From Hymenobacter glacieicola (GTDB lineage Bacteria > Bacteroidota > Bacteroidia > Cytophagales > Hymenobacteraceae), in contig NZ_BMGS01000007.1 of assembly GCF_014640315.1 (NCBI RefSeq), positions 273,705 to 337,704 of the forward strand: DNA of 64,000 nt. Reading direction: 5' to 3'. Within the stretch, counting starts at the first letter, position 1; each line of letters starts with the position of its first letter. The position numbers and the translations under genes are program-made. Shown piece by piece: positions 51,569 through 62,174 of the stretch. Under the pieces are notes generated by a model. That model saw nothing but the letters and a program-made list of their open reading frames with translations, ran no database searches and had not been told where the DNA came from.

Positions 51569-53587
51569 TTACTCCGCGGCGCGCACGAACCGGGCTTGCC
51601 CTACCAGACCATCGGGGCCCAGAAGGCGCAGGTGGTAGATGCCAGGGGCCAGCGCCGCCGTGTGCAGCACCGGTGCCGTCGCCGACACGGACTGGCGCAG
51701 TACTACCCGGCCAGTGGCATCCGTAACCTCAGCGGTAGCCCGCCCGCCGCTGAAATCGGCCAGCCGGAGCTGGTCCAGGCAAGGATTAGGATAAACGGTA
51801 ATGGTAGCTGTGTTAGCACCTGGGCGGGTGCCGGTTACCAGCCCATTGTCGCGGGTGATAGGACCGGGGCCGTTGAGCAGCCACTGGTCCGGGTCGACGG
51901 TGATGCTGGTGATGGGGCGCGCCTCGGCCACGGCCGCCGACACCACTGGCTGGTACTGCGGCAGTCGAATGGTGCGCGTGGTGCCATCCGTAAACGTGAG
52001 CCGGTAGTCCACATCGGTGGCGAAAAAGGGCGTAACGGCGGGCATGGAGGCGGTTTCGGTGTTCTGGATGTACACTAGCCCGCCGGCCTGGTTCCAGCGC
52101 ACCGTAAACGTGGGGTAGCCTTCTCCCCGAAACCACTGGCCGAAAAAATCGTGCAGGGAGCGGCCGGTTTCCTGCTCAAACACGCGCTGCAGGTCGCGGG
52201 TCCGGGCCGTGCGGCCGGCGTAAGTGCTTTGGTACGTGCGCAGGGCCCGGAAAAACTTCACGTCGTCGTTGACCAGGTAGCGCAGCATGTGAACCACGGC
52301 AGCCCCTTTCTTGTACGAGAGCCGGGAGTTGAAAATGCGGCCGACGCTGGTAGTATCGAGCACGAAAACACTACCCCCCGGCTGGCTCAGCACGGACGTG
52401 TGGGCCTGATTCATCCAGTTAAGCGCATCAGAGGGCGAGATAAAGCGCTGCAACGACAAGTACTCCCCGTAAGAAGCAAAGCCCTCGTTCAGCCAGATAT
52501 CCTCCCAGGCCCCGCAGGTCACGTTGTTGCCAAACCACTGGTGCATCAGCTCGTGGGCCGTAAGCGTGAAGGTGAAGCCGGACTGTGTCGTCATGGTTTG
52601 GTGCTCCATGCCGCCCCCAATGGGAGCCATGCAGTGGCCATACTTCTCGTTGGCAAAAGGATAGAGCCCTACCAGCTCCGAGAAATGCTCAATAAAGCCG
52701 GGGGTACGGTCTATTTCCGTGCGTTGGTTGTCCAGGGCCGCCTGGTTGTACACGTAATTCACAATAGGAATCCGGGGGCCACCGGCGGGGTTAGCGTAGT
52801 TCACGTACTCCACGTATGGCCCCACCGCCACCGAAATCAGGTAGTAGTCGATGGGGTGGCGGGATTTCCATTCGTGCCGCACCCGGTTGTTGGGCAGCGG
52901 AGTAGATTTTTGCAGCACCCCATTGGAGCCCGCTTTGTTGGTAGCGGCCGTCGAAACCCAGACGTCCGACGAATCGGCCTTGTCGGTGAGCACCTGTTTG
53001 CAGGGCCACCACTCGTAGGCGTTGTACGGCTCCGACAAACTCCAGGTGGTACTCACGCCGTAGGTCGGGTCGATGCGGGTATCAAGGGCATTGCCGATGG
53101 CGGCGGAGTTGCCGTTGGGAGCCGTGCCCCGGTAGTAAACCAGGGCGTTAAACAGGGTATTGGGCGCCACGGCCTGGGTTAGTCCTACGGTTACATCACC
53201 CATGCCGACCCGGCGCAGCCCCGCGCTCCGGCGGCCGTTCACCACCACCGAGTCAATGATATAAGTAGCATACAGCTCAAAAGCCAGGGAGTCGAGGGGT
53301 TGCGCCCCGGTGCGGGCCCGGATGGTCACGGCCCCGCTCACGGCGCGGGTGGTGTTGGTCAGGTTCAGGTCCAGCTTATAATACGTAACATCGTAGCGGG
53401 CCATTTTTTGCCAGTGGCTCAGGCTGGCGTAGGCCGGACGGGCCACCCGGTTGTGCGTCTGCGCACAAGCCTCCGCAGCGGCCCCGTTCAGGTCGGCGGC
53501 TGTGGGGTGGTAGGCAGGCAGTTGGGCGGCCGCGGGCAGGCGGCTCAGCAGACCGGCCAGGGCGAGGGCGTAGAGGTAGGGGCGCAT
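51569..53587 (-). CDS. M1 family metallopeptidase with T9SS type A sorting domain
   Basis: A 672-residue secreted peptidase. Signal peptide 1-21 (ending AAA-QLP). An N-terminal beta domain (MARYDVTYYKLDLNLTNTTR) is followed by the gluzincin core: GGGMEHQTMTTQ, TAHELMHQWFGNNVTCGAWE (zinc motif HELMH) and WLNEGFASYGEYL (third ligand Glu). The C-terminal 75 residues (TVYPNPCLDQLRL, 'EVTDATGRVVLRQS', 'ALAPGIYHLRLLG') are a type A sorting domain cleaved on export through the T9SS. The substrate-sensing motif reads GGGMEH in place of the GxMEN of classic aminopeptidases. It would be a surface or released peptidase. It lies convergent with the TTG-started gene and 154 bases from the divergent T9SS cargo gene. 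Confidence 0.95.
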   Translation of the reverse strand: MRPYLYALALAGLLSRLPAAAQLPAYHPTAADLNGAAAEACAQTHNRVARPAYASLSHWQKMARYDVTYYKLDLNLTNTTRAVSGAVTIRARTGAQPLDSLAFELYATYIIDSVVVNGRRSAGLRRVGMGDVTVGLTQAVAPNTLFNALVYYRGTAPNGNSAAIGNALDTRIDPTYGVSTTWSLSEPYNAYEWWPCKQVLTDKADSSDVWVSTAATNKAGSNGVLQKSTPLPNNRVRHEWKSRHPIDYYLISVAVGPYVEYVNYANPAGGPRIPIVNYVYNQAALDNQRTEIDRTPGFIEHFSELVGLYPFANEKYGHCMAPIGGGMEHQTMTTQSGFTFTLTAHELMHQWFGNNVTCGAWEDIWLNEGFASYGEYLSLQRFISPSDALNWMNQAHTSVLSQPGGSVFVLDTTSVGRIFNSRLSYKKGAAVVHMLRYLVNDDVKFFRALRTYQSTYAGRTARTRDLQRVFEQETGRSLHDFFGQWFRGEGYPTFTVRWNQAGGLVYIQNTETASMPAVTPFFATDVDYRLTFTDGTTRTIRLPQYQPVVSAAVAEARPITSITVDPDQWLLNGPGPITRDNGLVTGTRPGANTATITVYPNPCLDQLRLADFSGGRATAEVTDATGRVVLRQSVSATAPVLHTAALAPGIYHLRLLGPDGLVGQARFVRAAE

Positions 53588-53741
53588 AGGGCAGATTTAC
53601 AGACGGACAGGGAGCGTGTACGGGCAGAGAAGCCAGTAACGAAAGGTACGCAGCAGGCAGCATAAAAAACCGAAAAGGTAGGACTCCCGGCGACTGGGGT
53701 TGTATCTTTCGTCATTGCTACCTGTTCAGCTGCGCTACCCT

Positions 53742-55997
53742 ATGCCAACAACTACTCTTACGACTTTTATTCGGGGCGGCCTGCTGCTGTGGCTACTGTG
53801 CCTGCTCGCTCCGGCGGCCCGGGCCACGCACATTGTGGGCGGCGAGCTTGATTTACAGCACGTTAACGGCGCTACCTATCAGCTAAGCTTGAACCTGTAC
53901 TTTGATGCCGTGAACGGGCAGCCCGGCGCCCTGGATCCGGAGCTGACGGCCAGCATCTTCGAGAAAGGCACCAACCGCCGCATGCTGGACGTGCCGCTGC
54001 CCCTGACCAACAACACCCTCGTCAGCTACACCAACCCCGCCTGCACCACGCCTAGCTTGGTGACGCGGCGCCTGGTGTACACCCGCCCCATTACCCTGGC
54101 CGGGCAAACCTTCGCCAGCCCCAATGGCTACTACGTGGCCGTGGAGCGCTGCTGCCGCAACAACGGCATCAGCAACATCGTGGACCCCGGCGGGGCGGCC
54201 CAAACGTTTTACCTGGAGTTTCCGCCGGTCGTGCGCAACGGGCAGGACTTTCGCAACTCCACGCCGCGCATCTTTCCGCCCCTGAGTGATTACGCCTGCC
54301 GGGGAGAGCTGTTCTACTACAACTTCGGGGGCCAGGACACCGACGGGGACTCCCTGGTGTACGATTTGGTAACCCCGCTGAACGGCTACTCCAACACGGT
54401 TATTCCTAAGCCCGACCGCGCCCAGCCAGCCCCGTACAGCACGGTGCGGTGGGTAGATAGTCTGTCCGTTACGCGCCAGATTCCGGGCAACCCTACCCTG
54501 AGCATTGGGCGGCTCACGGGCCGGCTGGAAGTGCGGCCTACCCGGCTGGGGCTGTTCGTGTTTGGGGTGCGCTGCACGGAGTACCGCAAGGGCGTACGGC
54601 TGGGCGAAACCCGGCGCGATTTTCAGCTCAAAGTTATTTCCTGCCCCACCAACGCCCGGCCGAAGGTGGTCATGCAGGTGCCTAACCGCAGGCAGCCCTA
54701 CCAAGTCGGGCGCGATACGCTACGGCTGCAACCCGGTGGCAACCGCTGTTTCACGCTCAAGTTCACCGACGCTGACCTCACTTCGGCCCTGACCCTGTCG
54801 TTAAGCCCGGTGAACTTTACCGCGCCCCTGCCTACCCTGAGCATCCTGCAGGGTACCGTGCGCACGCCCGGCGCCCCCGATACCCTTGTGTCGCGGTTGT
54901 GCTTTCCGGACTGCTTTAACACCAAAGGCAAGGTGTACCTGCTGGACGTGATTGTGGCCGATAACGGGTGCAGCCTGCCCAAGCGCGACACCGTGCGGGT
55001 AGCCGTTACCTCCGTGCCCGAGCCCAACGCCGCCCCGCTGCTGCGTAGCACGGCCGTGCTGCCCCTGCGCGCCCGGCCCGGTGACCTAATTACCTTTGAC
55101 CTAGTGGCCACGGACCCCGACAACGACCCCATTACGCTGGAAATGACCGGCCGGGGTTTTACGCCTGCGGGCGTTGGGGCCCAGTTAACTCAGACGGCGA
55201 GCAACGGCCAGCTTACGGGCCGCTTCACCTGGCGCGTTGACTGCCGGGCCGTGGATAAACCGCTGTACGAGTTCGAGTTTACGGCCGCGGCCGCGCCCTG
55301 TGCCGACCGGCAAGCTACTACCCTCGTTATTCCGGTACAGATTGAGTACGTAAACCGGCCGCCGCAGCTGACCAGCCCGTTCCCCGGGCCTGCGGCCGGC
55401 TCGCCTACCCCACCGGCTCCGCTGGTTATCAGGCGGCCGATTGGGGGCGTGTACGAGGCTTCCCTCGCGGGCCTAGACCTGGATGTGGACGCGCTGACGC
55501 TCACGGCGGTGGGCACCGGCTTCGACCTGGCTGCGGCCGGTATGACCTTTGTGCCCCGCAATGGCAACGGCCAAGCCAGTGGGGTATTTCGTTGGGAAGC
55601 TAGCTGTGAAGCTGTGCGCCTGAATGGCTTGGAGGTTACGTTTACCCTACAGGAAAGCACCTGCTGGCCCCAGCCCCAAACCCGAATAGTGCGCTTTGAG
55701 GTAGAGCAACCGCCCGTGCCGGACTTCCTGCCGCCCAACGTTATTACCCCCTACCAGCGCGACGAAAAGAACGATTTCTTCGAGCTGGACAACGTGAAAA
55801 ACAACCTGCCCCCGGATTTCTGCGAGTCGCGCTTTGCTGACCTTGAAATCTTTAACCGCTGGGGCAGCCGGGTGTACCGCACCACCAACCGCAGCTTCCG
55901 CTGGGATGGGGGCGGCCTCCCCGCCGGCGTGTATTACTACCTCATTGAGTTCACGGACAAGAAACGCTACAAAGGCACTGTAACCATTGCCAACTAG
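53742..55997 (+). CDS. Large secreted protein with T9SS type B (gliding-associated, CHU_C) domain
   Basis: A 751-residue exported protein. I start at ATG 53742 (MPTTTLTTFIRGGLLLWLLC), because the longer frame includes a TATCTTTC promoter box (53703-53710). After the signal peptide (ending ARA-THI) come 'HIVGGELDLQHVNGATYQLS' and 'YVAVERCCRNNGISNI', an architecture common in Hymenobacter proteins that carry gliding domains. Several Ig-like or cadherin-like repeats follow (ATDPDNDPITLEMTGRGF; GLDLDVDALTLTAVGTGF). The C-terminus (LEIFNRWGSRVYRTTNRSFR, then WDGGGLPAGVYYYLIEF and KRYKGTVTIAN) is a type B sorting domain for T9SS export. A role as surface adhesin is likely but unproved. Confidence 0.92.
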   Translation: MPTTTLTTFIRGGLLLWLLCLLAPAARATHIVGGELDLQHVNGATYQLSLNLYFDAVNGQPGALDPELTASIFEKGTNRRMLDVPLPLTNNTLVSYTNPACTTPSLVTRRLVYTRPITLAGQTFASPNGYYVAVERCCRNNGISNIVDPGGAAQTFYLEFPPVVRNGQDFRNSTPRIFPPLSDYACRGELFYYNFGGQDTDGDSLVYDLVTPLNGYSNTVIPKPDRAQPAPYSTVRWVDSLSVTRQIPGNPTLSIGRLTGRLEVRPTRLGLFVFGVRCTEYRKGVRLGETRRDFQLKVISCPTNARPKVVMQVPNRRQPYQVGRDTLRLQPGGNRCFTLKFTDADLTSALTLSLSPVNFTAPLPTLSILQGTVRTPGAPDTLVSRLCFPDCFNTKGKVYLLDVIVADNGCSLPKRDTVRVAVTSVPEPNAAPLLRSTAVLPLRARPGDLITFDLVATDPDNDPITLEMTGRGFTPAGVGAQLTQTASNGQLTGRFTWRVDCRAVDKPLYEFEFTAAAAPCADRQATTLVIPVQIEYVNRPPQLTSPFPGPAAGSPTPPAPLVIRRPIGGVYEASLAGLDLDVDALTLTAVGTGFDLAAAGMTFVPRNGNGQASGVFRWEASCEAVRLNGLEVTFTLQESTCWPQPQTRIVRFEVEQPPVPDFLPPNVITPYQRDEKNDFFELDNVKNNLPPDFCESRFADLEIFNRWGSRVYRTTNRSFRWDGGGLPAGVYYYLIEFTDKKRYKGTVTIAN

Positions 55998-56014
55998 GCA
56001 GCGCAGTAACGGTA

Positions 56015-56055
56015 GCCCCCAAAAAAGCCCGGCCTGGCCGGGCTTTTTTGGGGGC
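56015..56055. terminator. Very strong bidirectional terminator
   Basis: Near-perfect 20-bp palindrome (56015-56034, 56036-56055) with AAAAAA and TTTTTT runs, between the convergent T9SS cargo gene and the oxidase gene. Confidence 0.95.
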
Positions 56056-56074
56056 GAGCCTTCGGGGCCGGCCG

Positions 56075-56719
56075 CTAATACAGAAACAGAAAAGCCGCGA
56101 ACAACGCTACCCACAGCACGTCAATGAAATGCCAGTAGATGGTAATCATGCGCAACTGCAGGCGGCGGTAGGGGTTGCGGATAAACACCAGGCTGCGCAC
56201 CGCGTCGCGGGCGGCGGTGTGGGTGCGCAGCAGCAGGGCCAGCAGAAACAACATGCCCCCCAGCAAGTGCGCCACGTGCAGGGCCGAGAGCAGGTACACG
56301 AACGTGCCGCTGGCTACGCCGTCGAGCAGCACGCCCTGGGCCATTAGCTCCCGCCAGCCCAGCACCTGCAACCCCGCAAACACGCTGCTTAGCAGCAGGG
56401 TAGCGCCCAGGCAGCGGGCCAGCCCCGCCAGGTCGTCGCGGGAGTAGAGGTGGCGGGCCTGGTTGATGGTGTAGCTGCTGATCAGCAGGACAATGGTGCT
56501 CAGGGAGAAAAAGCGCGGCAGCGGATAGATGCCGGTGGGCGTGTCGCTTTGGCTGCGGGTGTACATGTAGGCTACCACCAGCATCAGAAACAGCACCCCC
56601 ACGCCGGCCAGGCCCAGGTACAGCATCAGAAGCAGCGGCGGCACTCCCTCCATGCGCTGAAAGGCCGAGGCAGGCCGACCGGCGCCAATTTTATTGGTAC
56701 GTTCTTGATCAGAATTCAT
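56075..56719 (-). CDS. Cytochrome c oxidase subunit III-like protein
   Basis: A 214-residue membrane protein started at the ATG complemented at 56717-56719 (MNSDQERTNKIGAG); the 98 residues ahead of it in the open frame are not part of the gene. Five membrane helices lie at about 27-51, 68-86, 98-116, 128-155 and 185-208. The signatures ALHVAHLLGGMLFLLALLLR and MITIYWHFIDVLWVALFAAF (WHFxDVxW) are those of heme-copper oxidase subunit III (CtaE/CyoC type). Subunit I and II genes are not in the window, so this is an orphan copy. It ends at the strong terminator. Confidence 0.88.
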   Translation of the reverse strand: MNSDQERTNKIGAGRPASAFQRMEGVPPLLLMLYLGLAGVGVLFLMLVVAYMYTRSQSDTPTGIYPLPRFFSLSTIVLLISSYTINQARHLYSRDDLAGLARCLGATLLLSSVFAGLQVLGWRELMAQGVLLDGVASGTFVYLLSALHVAHLLGGMLFLLALLLRTHTAARDAVRSLVFIRNPYRRLQLRMITIYWHFIDVLWVALFAAFLFLY

Positions 56720-56928
56720 GAGCGACAAAGCAGGGCTGGGTGCGAGTAAGCAAACCAATCTGAAGCCCTTTAGTTCCGGCCCCAGGGGGCATATCTGAGG
56801 ACAAGGGCTTCTGAGCAAGATACGTAAAAACGTTCCGCTCCGCGTGTGCTTTTTTCGGGCCAAAACCCTGGCTGCCAGCCTGCAGTACGCCCCTACTCTA
56901 GAACAGCGCAGTGGCTTACCCGAGATGC

Positions 56929-56971
56929 AAAAAAGGTCCTCATGCTGCACACTGCGCGCGGCATGAGGACC
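56929..56971 (-). terminator. Terminator of the two-gene unit at 57017-57587
   Basis: Perfect 11-bp stem (56935-56945 with 56961-56971); on the minus strand followed by TTTTTT. Confidence 0.85.
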
Positions 56972-57016
56972 CCGTAGCAACCAAAGTAGAATTCTGAACA
57001 GTACTGCCCACACCCA

Positions 57017-57361
57017 TTACCCCCGGAAAAACGACCCTATTTTGCCGAGCACCGCGTTCAGGGTAATCTTGGCGGAGCGGCCCGTGCCGAAGGTAACGTG
57101 GGTTTTGCCGGCTACCCGCATATCCAGCACCAAGCCCAGCCGCAGGGCCAGGTCGTTGAGTTGCTGGAGCGGGTCGGGGGCGTTAGGGTTCTTGGGTTTG
57201 GGTGGGGCGTTGGGGTCCTTGGGCGGGCCGCTGGTAATTTTGTCGAAGACCCGCTGGCTGGGGAAGTTGATGATGAGGTAGCCCCCGGAGCCCGCTATTT
57301 GTACATCGTCGCCATCCATAGTAACAACCAGCCTAGCTTCAATATCGAGTCCGTTAGCCAA
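57017..57361 (-). CDS. Hypothetical protein, second gene of an overlapping pair
   Basis: A 114-residue protein that starts at TTG 57361-57359, overlapping the last 8 bases of the upstream gene (57354-57587). That overlap, TTGGCTAA, is a typical stop/start coupling. It begins MANGLDIEARLVVTMDGDDV and contains AGSGGYLIINFPSQRVFDKI, then a proline-rich linker (KDPNAPPKPKNPNAPDP) and a helical end LQQLNDLALRLGLVLDMRVA. It looks soluble and unfolded in the middle. I do not recognise a family. The pair is followed by a clean terminator. Confidence 0.55.
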   Translation of the reverse strand: MANGLDIEARLVVTMDGDDVQIAGSGGYLIINFPSQRVFDKITSGPPKDPNAPPKPKNPNAPDPLQQLNDLALRLGLVLDMRVAGKTHVTFGTGRSAKITLNAVLGKIGSFFRG

Positions 57362-57587
57362 GGGTACCGGGGGTTGCGGGCGGGAGGGCGCCGGAAGGCG
57401 GATTTTCGCCCCGGGTACGGATGCGCAACGAGCCGTTCAGGCGCCAGGTGGTGGGCGTAGCGGGGTTGGCGGGGTTGGGCACCTGCAGCTCCATTTGCTC
57501 GAAGTTGAGGGCTACCTCTACCCCACCCGAAAGCTTGGAGAGCAGGGAAGCGGCCGTATCGGCCCAGGAAGTAGGTTGTTCTGGCAT
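57354..57587 (-). CDS. Hypothetical protein, first gene of an overlapping pair
   Basis: A 77-residue protein started at the ATG complemented at 57585-57587 (MPEQPTSWADTAASLLSKLS); the frame further upstream (to 57698) is untranslated leader. It contains a short helix, then GGVEVALNFEQMELQVPNPA and TPTTWRLNGSLRIRTRGENP. The segment VALNFEQMELQVPNP...W-R-LNGSLRI resembles the strand pair IEARLVVTMDGDDVQI...GYLIINF of the next gene, so the two may be related short domains. I do not recognise a function. Confidence 0.5.
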   Translation of the reverse strand: MPEQPTSWADTAASLLSKLSGGVEVALNFEQMELQVPNPANPATPTTWRLNGSLRIRTRGENPPSGALPPATPGTLG

Positions 57588-57808
57588 AGATCTACAATAG
57601 AAAAGGAAGAAGTGAGCGGTAGCGGCAACTGAAACTACCCTGACCTGCCCGGGTAGAAACGGCGCTGCGCGGGGCAAGTTACGAGATGACGCTGGCAAGA
57701 CCTTTGCACCAAGCCTGCCGCGTGGCCCTCGTTAGAAGGCCAGCATCAAAACTCAACCGTCTGCGTATGCAGCCCAACGGCTGATTTACTTCCTCTTTTC
57801 TTTGCCCC

Positions 57809-58618
57809 ATGCCCCGATTTCATTTTCTGGCAGTTGGTCTGTGCGCCTGCCTGGCCGCCGCTCCCGCCCTGGCCCAAACCCTGCCGCCCGTTGACTGCGC
57901 GCATCCGTTTGGTCTTTATGATAACATGGAACTGGTGTACCAGCTGCAGGATGCCAGTGGCAAGACAACCGGCACCATGCGCAACCGGGTGGTGAGCCTC
58001 AGCGCAGAGCAAAACAAAAAGCAGACAGTTACTACGAATACGGTGCTGCTGAAAAGCGGCACCTATGACCCGAAGAACAAGCTTCTGCGCTTGCAGGACC
58101 TTACCTTCCGCTGCCGCCAGGACACCAGCTTCACCGATGGCTCCGCCGAGCTAAGCCCCGAAAGCCTGCGCTCCTTCCGCGACCGGCGCTTTGATTACGC
58201 CCCCGTGCCCCTGGCCTGGCCCAATCAGCCCACCGTTGGCTCGGAGCTGCCCCAGGGCGGTATTTCGGTGCAGGTGAGCAGCACGGCCGTCGATATTGCC
58301 AAGGTGTACACTACCGTGCACAAGCGCCGGGTAACCGGCACTGAAATGGTTACGACCCCAGCCGGCTCCTTTGCCTGCTACAAAGTGGAAGCCGAGCGGG
58401 AAAGCGCCACCGCCGCCCGCGCCGACATGGTCATGCGCAACGCCGTGCGGGTAGTTGACTATTACTCGCCGGCCGTGGGCATTGTCAAAAGTGAAGTCTA
58501 TGACAAAAAAGGCAAGCTGGAACAGGTACGCCTGCTAACAGCCATCAATACGGGAGCACCCGCCGGCGGCACCATTCAGCCCAGGGAGAAGGAGAAATAC
58601 AAGGTTAAAAAATCGTAA
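57809..58618 (+). CDS. TapB/DUF3108-like exported protein
   Basis: A 269-residue exported protein: signal peptide 1-22 (ending ALA-QTL), then a large beta-sheet domain (YDNMELVYQLQDASGKTTGT, then RNRVVSLSAEQNKKQTVTTN and 'GTEMVTTPAGSFACYKVEAE', ending VGIVKSEVYDKKGKLEQVRL). The order 'Y-x-L-x-D...G...R..V', then 'TPAGxFxCYKV' and 'S.xVGIVKSExYD..G' fits the DUF3108-like/TapB family of periplasmic proteins found in Bacteroidota. Its function is unknown. The next gene, a DUF4920 lipoprotein, starts 32 bases downstream and is probably cotranscribed. Confidence 0.7.
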   Translation: MPRFHFLAVGLCACLAAAPALAQTLPPVDCAHPFGLYDNMELVYQLQDASGKTTGTMRNRVVSLSAEQNKKQTVTTNTVLLKSGTYDPKNKLLRLQDLTFRCRQDTSFTDGSAELSPESLRSFRDRRFDYAPVPLAWPNQPTVGSELPQGGISVQVSSTAVDIAKVYTTVHKRRVTGTEMVTTPAGSFACYKVEAERESATAARADMVMRNAVRVVDYYSPAVGIVKSEVYDKKGKLEQVRLLTAINTGAPAGGTIQPREKEKYKVKKS

Positions 58619-58650
58619 GTTGAGAGCTGAACCCGACACTTTTGCTTGCT

Positions 58651-59175
58651 ATGCACCTGCTTACCCCACTCACCGGCGCCCTGAGCGTGCTTTTGCTGGC
58701 CGCCTGCCAACCCCAAACCGAAACCGCTGCCGCCACAACCACCGCTAGCCCAACGCCGGTTGCCGCCACTGCGGGCCCCACGGGCACTACCTACGGCGCC
58801 CCCATCACGGCCGCGGGCGCCCAGCCAGTTTCAGCCCTGAACAGCTTGCTGGGTGAGCAGGATTCGGCCCGGGTGAAGCTGGTAGGCACTGCCACGGCCG
58901 TGTGCCAGGCCAAGGGCTGCTGGCTTACGCTGCAGGCGCCCAACGGAGAGCCTATGCGCGTGCGGTTCAAGGATTACGCCTTTTTCGTGCCCAAGGACAT
59001 TACCGGCAAAACCGTCGTGATTGACGGCTGGGCCCACCGCGAAACGGTTCCGGTTTCCGACCTGCAGCACTACGCCAAGGACGCCGGCAAGTCGGCGCAG
59101 GAAGTAGCCGCCATTACCCAGCCCCAGCAGCAGCTAAACTTTGAGGCCAGCGGCGTGCTGGTAGCCGACAAGTAA
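58651..59175 (+). CDS. DUF4920 domain lipoprotein
   Basis: A 174-residue lipoprotein started at ATG 58651 (MHLLTPLTGALSVLLLAACQ, lipobox LLAAC with Cys19). A low-complexity Ala/Thr/Pro linker of about 40 residues follows, then the DUF4920 domain: YGAPITAAGAQPVSALNSLL, then 'VKLVGTATAVCQAKGCWLTL', 'MRVRFKDYAFFVPKDITGKT' and 'VIDGWAHRETVPVSDLQHYA'. The CxxKGCW motif with two Cys is typical. The family is periplasmic, probably OB-fold, with no known activity. It follows the TapB-like gene and precedes ligA, with its own terminator. Confidence 0.9.
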   Translation: MHLLTPLTGALSVLLLAACQPQTETAAATTTASPTPVAATAGPTGTTYGAPITAAGAQPVSALNSLLGEQDSARVKLVGTATAVCQAKGCWLTLQAPNGEPMRVRFKDYAFFVPKDITGKTVVIDGWAHRETVPVSDLQHYAKDAGKSAQEVAAITQPQQQLNFEASGVLVADK

Positions 59176-59188
59176 AGTATCATCGTGA

Positions 59189-61507
<2,319 letters not shown>

Positions 61508-61535
61508 GTCTCTCATTCATAATTAGTAACCTGCA

Positions 61536-61574
61536 ACCCCTGGCGCAACTTCTTCGGGCCAGGGGTTGTCCTTG
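61536..61574 (+). terminator. Terminator of ligA
   Basis: Perfect 10-bp stem CAACCCCTGG/CCAGGGGTTG (61536-61545, 61561-61570) with 15-nt loop, followed by TCCTTG: modest T content. Confidence 0.6.
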
Positions 61575-61602
61575 CCCTATACTTCCCACTAGCCTCTTTT
61601 AT

Positions 61603-62046
61603 ATGTTACGTTTTGCTTTTGCTGCTGCCCTCCTGATAGGTTCTGCCGCGGCCCACGCGCAAATGTCAGCTCCGGCAGCCCGGCCCCTCCCAGCGCCAGT
61701 ACCCATGGTGAATGTTGGGACCATAACCAGGCCTAGCGTGCCAGTGGCGGACTTGGCGGAGGTGAAGCAAGCCCTGACCCAGCCCGGCACCGTGCTCCTG
61801 GATGTGCGCACACCGGCCGAGTTTGCCGCCGGCCATCTTTCCGGGGCGCAAAACCTGGATTTCCGCGCCCCTGAATTTGCCCAACGAATGGCCCTGCTCG
61901 ACCCCAAAAAACGCTACGTGCTGTACTGCGCCTCCGGCAACCGCAGCGGCAAAGCTGCCGTGCTCATGCAGGAGAAAGGCTTCCTGAAAGTGGTGAATGC
62001 TGGAGGGTTTCAGGCGCTGAAAGAAGGCGGCCTGCCTGCTCAATAA
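61603..62046 (+). CDS. Exported rhodanese-like protein
   Basis: A 147-residue exported protein: signal peptide 1-20 (ending AHA-QMS), a Pro-rich spacer, then a rhodanese domain (about 48-147): VADLAEVKQALTQPGTVLLD, then VRTPAEFAAGHLSGAQNLDF and the active-site loop YCASGNRSGKAAVLM with Cys109. The loop has six residues (CASGNRS), usual for thiosulfate-type rhodaneses. It probably moves sulfane sulfur or acts in redox or cyanide detoxification in the periplasm. It is a single gene; the terminator is shared with the convergent glycoside hydrolase gene. Confidence 0.94.
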   Translation: MLRFAFAAALLIGSAAAHAQMSAPAARPLPAPVPMVNVGTITRPSVPVADLAEVKQALTQPGTVLLDVRTPAEFAAGHLSGAQNLDFRAPEFAQRMALLDPKKRYVLYCASGNRSGKAAVLMQEKGFLKVVNAGGFQALKEGGLPAQ

Positions 62047-62137
62047 ACGGGCTACTCTGGCGGCCAGGTAAGCTGATCCTACCGTGGGCCTGCTAACCAA
62101 CTCATTCAGCATTTGCTGAACCTGTCAGTTCATCCCT

Positions 62138-62174
62138 AAAGAGGCGTTCCGGTGCTTACTGGAACGCCTTTTTT
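62138..62174. terminator. Bidirectional terminator overlapping a stop codon
   Basis: Perfect 9-bp stem AGGCGTTCC/GGAACGCCT (62142-62150, 62161-62169), then TTTTTT on the plus strand and an A/T-rich tail on the minus. The loop contains the stop codon of the glycoside hydrolase gene (62156-62158), so the minus-strand hairpin starts inside its coding region. Confidence 0.85.

Noticed and set aside
51596..53182. Several antisense frames over the M1 peptidase gene
   Set aside because: Shadows of the high-GC codon pattern; no motifs.
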